From: Ophioderma brevispina | Taxonomy: Eukaryota > Echinodermata > Ophiuroidea > Amphilepidida > Ophiodermatidae | NCBI GenBank assembly: GCA_023653785.1 | Contig: JAMKCH010012594.1 | Span: forward strand, 1-64,000 | DNA: 64,000 nt | Reading direction: 5' to 3' | Part shown: positions 56,836-64,000 of the stretch, in pieces | Layout: each line of letters begins with the position of its first letter | Numbering within the stretch: position 1 is the first letter of the stretch | Notes under the pieces: generated by a model | What the model saw: the letters and a program-made list of their open reading frames with translations, nothing else | Told to the model about the DNA's origin: nothing | Databases searched by the model: none | Program-made: the position numbers and the translations under genes

Positions 56836-59800
56836 TGGAGCAAGACCATGACAACACTTAAAAAATAGAAACAATAAACATATTTAAAAAATTGAACATT
56901 AATGAAAAGGACCCTTACTGTCTTAGCAAGACCCTTGGTATGCCCATTGCTGGAGCAGCAGTGCACAAACAGGGCCCTTGGCGGATATTCATTGAAGCAG
57001 GCCGACGTTGTAACCTCTCTGAGCGGATCATATTTGAGAATCAGTGTTTGGACACGATAAGAATATTATACGGTTAAAAGGTCTCGTTTTAGTCTAGTTC
57101 CGCCCATTTCAAACCAGGTACAGTCCTATTAAGGGATTAGCCGCGAGAGGCAAGAGATGGAAAAAATGTGGAAATGTGTTTTTAACTTATAAATCCAGGT
57201 TACGTGTGAACAATTCCATATAACTTCTTATGTAGAAAAAAAACACCAAAGGTGAAAAAAATGACGTATTTGAGGAAATTTGTCTAGTCCCCGCAAATGA
57301 CATACACAACCGGCGTCTCAAAATCTGCACTAACAGCCATTGTGGTTGGCACCAGTACAAAATAAACAAAGGTCACTACTGTTGTGTTTGAGTCCAACTG
57401 ATTGATCACGGTGCACAATATCACGCAGAAAATCTGTGAGTATTCACCGGGACAGGCTTTTTTGATCTCAAGAGAGTCGGAATTTTTGATTTGCAACGTG
57501 TAGAAAAATTACCGAACGGATAAAAAGTACTCTGCCTTTCTTTAATACACAATTTCATTCAGCCGACCATGTCAGTACAAAAATATAAAACTATGAATTC
57601 TGATGATTTTTTTTCGATGTTTTTGGTTTTTCGGATTAGCAAATCCCTCTGAGGGTTCGATGTCAATCCTTGGGGTAACGTTGCCCCATGCAGTGCTCCG
57701 ATTTTTCGTTGAAACTGTTCAAATTGTTGTCTTGGCCTTATATTACAAATTTTTTGGCATTGTAATTTTGTATTCATGGGCAAAATGTAACAAGAGTCTA
57801 TATGGGTCACCAAACTTTCTACCTTAAATGGTATACAGAGCTGTCACCCAAAGATTGGATTTTCTTTTTCATAATGACCAGAGCAAGAACTTGACACCAG
57901 TTTTAGCAAAATCTGAGCATTGGATTTTTTTGCCCCAGAATGACCTCGAACCTTCATCAGGGCTGTAGCCCCGTTTCCTCAAAGGTCGGACCTATACAAA
58001 CACCTTTTTTTAATCCATATAATTGAGACAAATACATTGGTGTACATTTAAACCACAATTTGACCTGATTTCAAATTTACGCCGTACTAATTTTACCCCC
58101 GTATTTTACAAAGTTTTCCCCACATTTCCCAGAGATTGGACCCATATTCTGATTAGGCACCTTCAAACTATAAAAAAACATCTTCAAACCTTCTTCCCCT
58201 TCCCCAAACTTCTAGAATGATTCTTGTTTATATATTCCCAATGCCCTGGCGATTTGCCATGCAGTCACAGTTTTTCAATGAAGAGAATTTGGGCATGACA
58301 TGACCACAAAAGGAGCTTGGCACTCTTAAAACATGTGATTATTTTGTTAACCAAATCTAGGGGGTTGATCAACTTGGAACTCTCCTGAACAGAACCCCAA
58401 AATTGTCCCCCAATTCTCTTGTACAATTTCTTTTTGATTCCAAAAATTATGAAATCATACTACTTCAAATTACAGAATGACCATCGTGCAGTTTCTCCAC
58501 GGCACAATACGCCACCCTCTACTCACACTAAACTGGATTATTGTGTCCCCAACCCAGCTTACCTGTTTTAACAACCGTATGCCCTAATTTTTAGTCACGT
58601 GACATTGCCTCAGTGAATGACGGCCGGTTTAGTGCCACACTTGAGAACACGCTGCCCTAACATGCAATAACTGGGGTTGAGCGGTGTATTTTGGCCATCA
58701 GGAAATCATTTTAACATTAAATCAACCGATTAACTTCCCAATGTCCAATCGATCCTTTGTTTGGCATACCATATAAGGAAAGCATGGGCTTGATTGACAG
58801 AAAGTTCCAAGTAAGGACATAGGTCAGAATCGTTTTTCAGTAGGGCCTCATGCACTATAGCGGTACTCCGGCCGCACTCAGACAAAATTTAGAGTGAATT
58901 TTCCATTCGCTGTGCACGGGTATTTTAAGAAGGATAGTCCTGATATGATCCTGGCCATGGTATCATAAATTGAAAAGCACCGATATCTTCCGAATGACAT
59001 TTTATTTTTTTAAAATTTGCAAATCCATGAAGAAGAAAGAAAACATTTCCTACAGATCATGTGAAAGTTCTGTTGAATTTGAGATAAACTTTGGCAGCAG
59101 CGATGCTAACTATAGTGAAGCCCCTATACTTAAAATACACACTAGGCACAAGAGGCCACGCATCAATTGTGAGCGCACAGTGTATAAGGTATAGTAAACC
59201 GGACAATAAACGCACGATGATAACCTCTCAAGAAATACAAAACATGATTCTACTTTTATGTAAAATATATTTTATTAAAAAACATTTCATTGCATTGATT
59301 TAATCAGGAAAGCATTAAGCAACAATACAAAATTACATGTATTAATTACATCCTGAGTGAATTAACCGATATAGTATTGCAATACTTTGAATAAAATCTA
59401 TTCTGTCTTGTCAATGCATTCAGTGAACTCAGAATCACAGGACCAAAAGTGTTGCCAATAATATACACTGTACCACGGTCAAAATTTAACATAAGTGACA
59501 TTCAGAGATCTGTGGTGATCATTGTTGTCTTATGTTCTCCGACTAAAGTAAATCATAGCGCAATGTCGGGAATATCCCAGTGCTCCCGCCACATAAAGAT
59601 TGACTTTTGAACAGCTCAACAATGCCTACATCCAGAGTGTAGAAAAAGGGACATTTGCCGGCAAATCCTCACACAACAAATATTGATGTGAATGGGAGGT
59701 AACAAAATGGATTTAAAACATTGTTTTCCTACTACTTACTTGTTTAAACAGTTCCAGGTCTTCATAGGTTCTGTGTTAATTTCATGTCTCCAGAAATTTA

Positions 59801-62800
59801 CATCTTACCAAAACGTGATTCATAACAAAAAATCTTATGGCTTATTCATATGAGTTGGTTGTATTTAGGGTTGGCAATGATACATGCAAAAAATATGGCC
59901 TCATTACTGAAAATTGAGGGTACCCTTCCCACCAAATCTTCGAGGCATGTCCCTTTAATAACCTCTATGGATAGGTTATTGTGGTAACTTCATACCCCAC
60001 CACTTATTATTCTTTTTGAATTTATGACATATGACCCAAAAGGTATAAACCGATTGTCAAGTGCACCATAGGCACCAACATGCATTTGAAGAGTTGATTC
60101 CAAAAGAGCCTAAAATCCACTTTTGGTCGAAATTGAGTTCTTAGTTAGCAATAAAATAGTGTCAAAATGTGGTTTTTTGTTTTACATAATTTCACATTTT
60201 CGCACTGCTCTGGGTTGGGTCCAATGGTATGGGTTTCGGAAATACCGTTCCCATGTGTTGGTGTTTTGGAAATTCCAGAAAAGTTCAGATTTTTAAAAAG
60301 TTTGCTATTGTTTACTAAAAATGACGAAATAACAAATATTTGGCCCTGAAAGTTGTTGTGTTTGTTTGGGTAAATTTAAGCAAAAAACCCCAAAAAGGAA
60401 TTTTAAAAGTTGATTTGGATTGAAGAATCACTTCACATATAAAATCTGTGGTTTATGTGTAAAAATACAAAATATGGCATATACAGTGGTGCATAATTGA
60501 AGTTTATAAAGCAAATTTGAGAATTGTGGTTTTGTTATTTTCATTCTTCCCTAATATTCCTTTACAGCGGGAATCTAGTTTTAAGATCGTGGGTTTATGG
60601 GAAAGTGGTTGCTCAAATTTGGTCTTGCAAATATGTTTTCAAAAGGACCTAATTCCACTTCACACAGAAAACAATAAATACCTAGAAAACCCTGTAAAAA
60701 TCAGAGGGTAAAACATTTTTTTTTGGATTCTTACATGCAATCTTTCTTTGACACAAAATTATATGAATTGATAAAAGTGTAGTGTGGGTATTAAAAAGGG
60801 GGGATTTCTCAGAACTATGAAAAAGTGGATTATATAGTCCCTTTTTGAAATTTTCCCAACTCTTCATTTGTTGGAAGACTTCTAATGTTAAAGAAAGATA
60901 GAAATACTTTTATGTTCTGAACAAGCAATGTGGGCAAGCAGTTAAAAAAAATCAGAACAGGCCCCACCTTGACTTATCTTCATTATCATATACTATCAAC
61001 ATGAGCATGTCCGATTGTTCTTTTCAAAGAAGGAAATTGGCAAGTAGTATCAGTGGTTTGTTAAATGATTACTTACTGATTGAAATTCTTTACAATGGGA
61101 ATCAGAGATGCATTTTTCCAATATGTCGAATCTTAAGACAATATCTGTTGAAAATCTGTCCAAAAACCTCAACAATGTCTGAATAGGGCCTTGGTGAAAC
61201 AAATAACATTTATCAGCATTCCAATTATAATGGACGGACGGATGGTAAGTATACAAATATTTATCAGTTTCAGCATATAATATACATTGTAATGTCTGCT
61301 GTGGACACTACAATTCATTTTACCAAACAACTGGATAGTTTAATTCTCAAAAATATATGACATGACAAAAGAATTATCATAATTCTAATCCATTGTACTG
61401 AGCAAAAAAAAACTCACCAGAAACCAATGTCCTTTTTATGTATACCACAATCTGACCTTAACTAAGTCTCCTCAAATGCAGTTAAGTGTTAAAATAGTAA
61501 AAACCGTAAAGATATCGGCGGGGAGGGAGGAAGGATTGTGTCTGACACTGCCAAGCCCCGCACGACACTTCTACGCAAATTTTGATTTTTTTTAAAGTTT
61601 TAGTTTGCCAAAATACATGCTTGCCTGACTGAACCTAGTTGAAAGCTCCCTTACCTGTCGAACAGGTCTATGTAACCTAGACTCTGTTAACCTAGAAGTA
61701 CCAAGAGTAATTGCAGCGATTATCAGAACTGCACCCACCTACGAGTGTATTACACGTTTTGTAGTAGGCACGTAATGCTGCCCACGAATCAATTAATTTA
61801 CTTTGGACCTTCAAAAAGTTTAAGAGTATAACAAACAATCAATCTAACCAGGCACAAAATATAGCAAAATTGCGACATCACCGCCAACTACCAATGAAAG
61901 TCAGCTTTCCAAATCATACACAGAACTGGGACTGGAAGAAAAATGAAAATGCAAAATTAACATGCACGGTTTAAAATTTCAGAGCAACAAGAAACAATGA
62001 TTTTCACAGATACAAAAGCCATGACAACACATATCATCATACGCATGTTTACTGGCGCAAACATTAAGTATCGTGAATCTCATAAGGCACAGCACAACCA
62101 AAAAAGTTTAAGCAAGTGCCCTATTATAAGGTAAAAAATTGAAAAATTTACTGCAAAGCAGCCGAAAAAAAAAGTGGACCAAAAAACCAAAGATTTTTTT
62201 TTTGGCATTTCGCCATAGCATCATTTCTTTATAACAAAACTAGCACATGTTTTTTTGCCAAATGTACGGTAAGCACCTTAATTTTTTTTACTTAACCATG
62301 AACCGCAGAAAACAGTACATGCACTGACCATTAATATCCAAGCTGAATGCAACTCTACCAAAAGCAAGTCGTTATTTATAACGTGTGCTTTTGTATGTTT
62401 TCAATCTCTAGACATTGCTATAAAGGTGGACTGTCTGCAATGACATGGTTGTCCCCGGTTTGTCGTTTTATTGTGCGATACATGTGTCCTCATGTGCCAT
62501 GAACACACGTGCACACACATGCATGAACACACGCATCACGCACACACTCTTACAACACGCTGCTGCATGTGGTATAATTTTATATAGTTTTATATACTCC
62601 TCTTCCAGATTAAATATACTTTCTTAGCTATTAAAGGTTCACCTCAAGTTTCCCAATTCTTTCGAGACTAGTAATTTCTTCGCGCTAATGTTTTTTGCAC
62701 AGGCCAATAATTTACTAGACCGACTTATAAAAAGTGACTGTAATAACTTCTTCCACAACATGTAATGACGCCAAATTTTGGCCTCTATATACCCGCTTAC

Positions 62801-64000
62801 CTTTACATTTTTTATTACTACAACACATGTCTATGTTTATAAAAATAAAAACCTGATTTGAGGTTTATTTACTGTATTGCTGGGTCAGACAATGAGAGCT
62901 TATTTTCAAACCATGTTAGAGTCCACATAGTGCACTTTGGAGAAAAACTAATTTTTTGAGAGGGGACATTTGGACTTGTTTAATTTGTTCGCTTTTGCAT
63001 ATCGTTTAATGTATTGCAATGTGGAACTAAAATAATGTGTTTGGTGGTTGGAAAGCTGAAACTTCTTTATTTCTTTATTGGCTCTTTGTTTTCAAAATTA
63101 TATGGACTTAACACAATTTGGCACTAAACAGATGTTTTTTGACCCACTTTCTGAAACACTCTGTGTAACCACTAAAGGTTATGTTCATTTAAGTTCACTA
63201 TTTCCCCTCTACAAGGTTGGCAAAGGACTGTAAAATAAAAAGAATGAATCAAAATCTCCATTTCCTTTTCTAATTATAAATTTTTGAAAATTGAAATCAT
63301 TTTACTCTTTTTTGATTTTGATGATTTTTCAAAGATTTTACCATTTTTTCAATCTCTGCTTGCATTTCACTTAAATTCACATGTCACCGTCCATCTTTTC
63401 TTTAGCATGTAAGAAAAAAGTGTACTGAGCCTGACTAAATTTTTAAAATCATTCAAATTTCCTATTCCCCCTCCCTCCCCTTTTTGGTCTGTTTTTTATT
63501 CATTTTCCGATCACAAAAATCCTGAAACTTCAATGTTTATATCTTGGCAACAGAAATGAGATACGAACCTCAAGTAAGACTAAAAGTGCTATTTTTACGA
63601 GTTCAAGAATTCGATGTAAAAGCTCATCAATTTGATATCCGATGGCTTAACCTGTTTGGAACTAAGCTCTCAAATACTGCTAGGCGTTAAATGAATACAG
63701 CCGAAATGGACTTCCTTTTAGTTGGGCAATCAGATTTGCCATATTAATGCCAAGGTTCTTAAGAGCACTAAGCTCCATTTATCAGAAAAGTTTCCATCTG
63801 TTAGAAACGCTTTCATGCGTGGCATCTTGAATGGTTCTTCAGATGACTATTCGCCCATTTCAAGAGCCACTGATTTAAGGAAAGATAAAATGATAGTTAT
63901 CCTAATACATGGCAGCACACAGATTCTATCATGTGGCAGCTATTGCCACTTCAACCTTTAACCATTGTTGTGATTCACAATGAAAAAGATACCCTGGGCC
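56836..64000. other. Non-coding sequence, no firm feature
   Basis: AT-rich to the window end with only short open frames. A CA-rich microsatellite-like stretch lies at about 62495-62560. No exon pair, RNA gene or clear transposon ends were identified; weaker repeats may have been missed. Confidence 0.4.

Overview
The window reads as intron-rich nuclear DNA from an animal, most likely an invertebrate deuterostome (echinoderm, hemichordate or cephalochordate). This is inferred from GT-AG exons in AT-rich introns, a dense load of short inverted-repeat transposons, LINE remnants, a tRNA-derived SINE and DIRS-type retrotransposons. No bacterial operon, ribosomal RNA gene or CRISPR array is present. 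The species cannot be fixed from sequence alone.

Host gene: one plus-strand gene appears to run through at least the first half. Its clear exons are 305-439, 1414-1511, 15982-16169, 27159-27356, 29602-29675 and 31255-31336, with a weaker candidate at 14264-14322 that repairs the reading phase. The product is charged and coiled-coil rich. From memory it most resembles the C-terminal part of the centrosomal protein centlein (CNTLN), but this is not secure. An in-frame TGA at 31334-31336 would end it. Two further exon-like blocks (31483-31574 and 50061-50207) are phase-compatible with reading past that TGA.

Mobile DNA: the introns are largely built from transposons. Two full-length but decayed DIRS-like (tyrosine-recombinase) retrotransposons lie at about 17328-24604 and 34846-42511. 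Each has inverted terminal repeats, an internal complementary region and gag, reverse transcriptase/RNase H and tyrosine recombinase remnants. The first sits inside another inverted-repeat element (16832-25304). Other elements are a 3.1 kb palindrome with ~180 bp internal repeats (5070-8207), many MITEs (several bounded by TTAA, one by TA, one hAT-like), two minus-strand LINE tails and a minus-strand SINE.

Satellites: a GGTTTAAGGGG array resembling degenerate telomeric repeat (10970-12215), a ~164 bp tandem pair just before it, an RDHRK/RS-coding minisatellite inside the first DIRS gag region, and a ~750 bp tandem duplication in the second. From 42.5 kb to the end the sequence is mostly AT-rich non-coding DNA with scattered MITEs.
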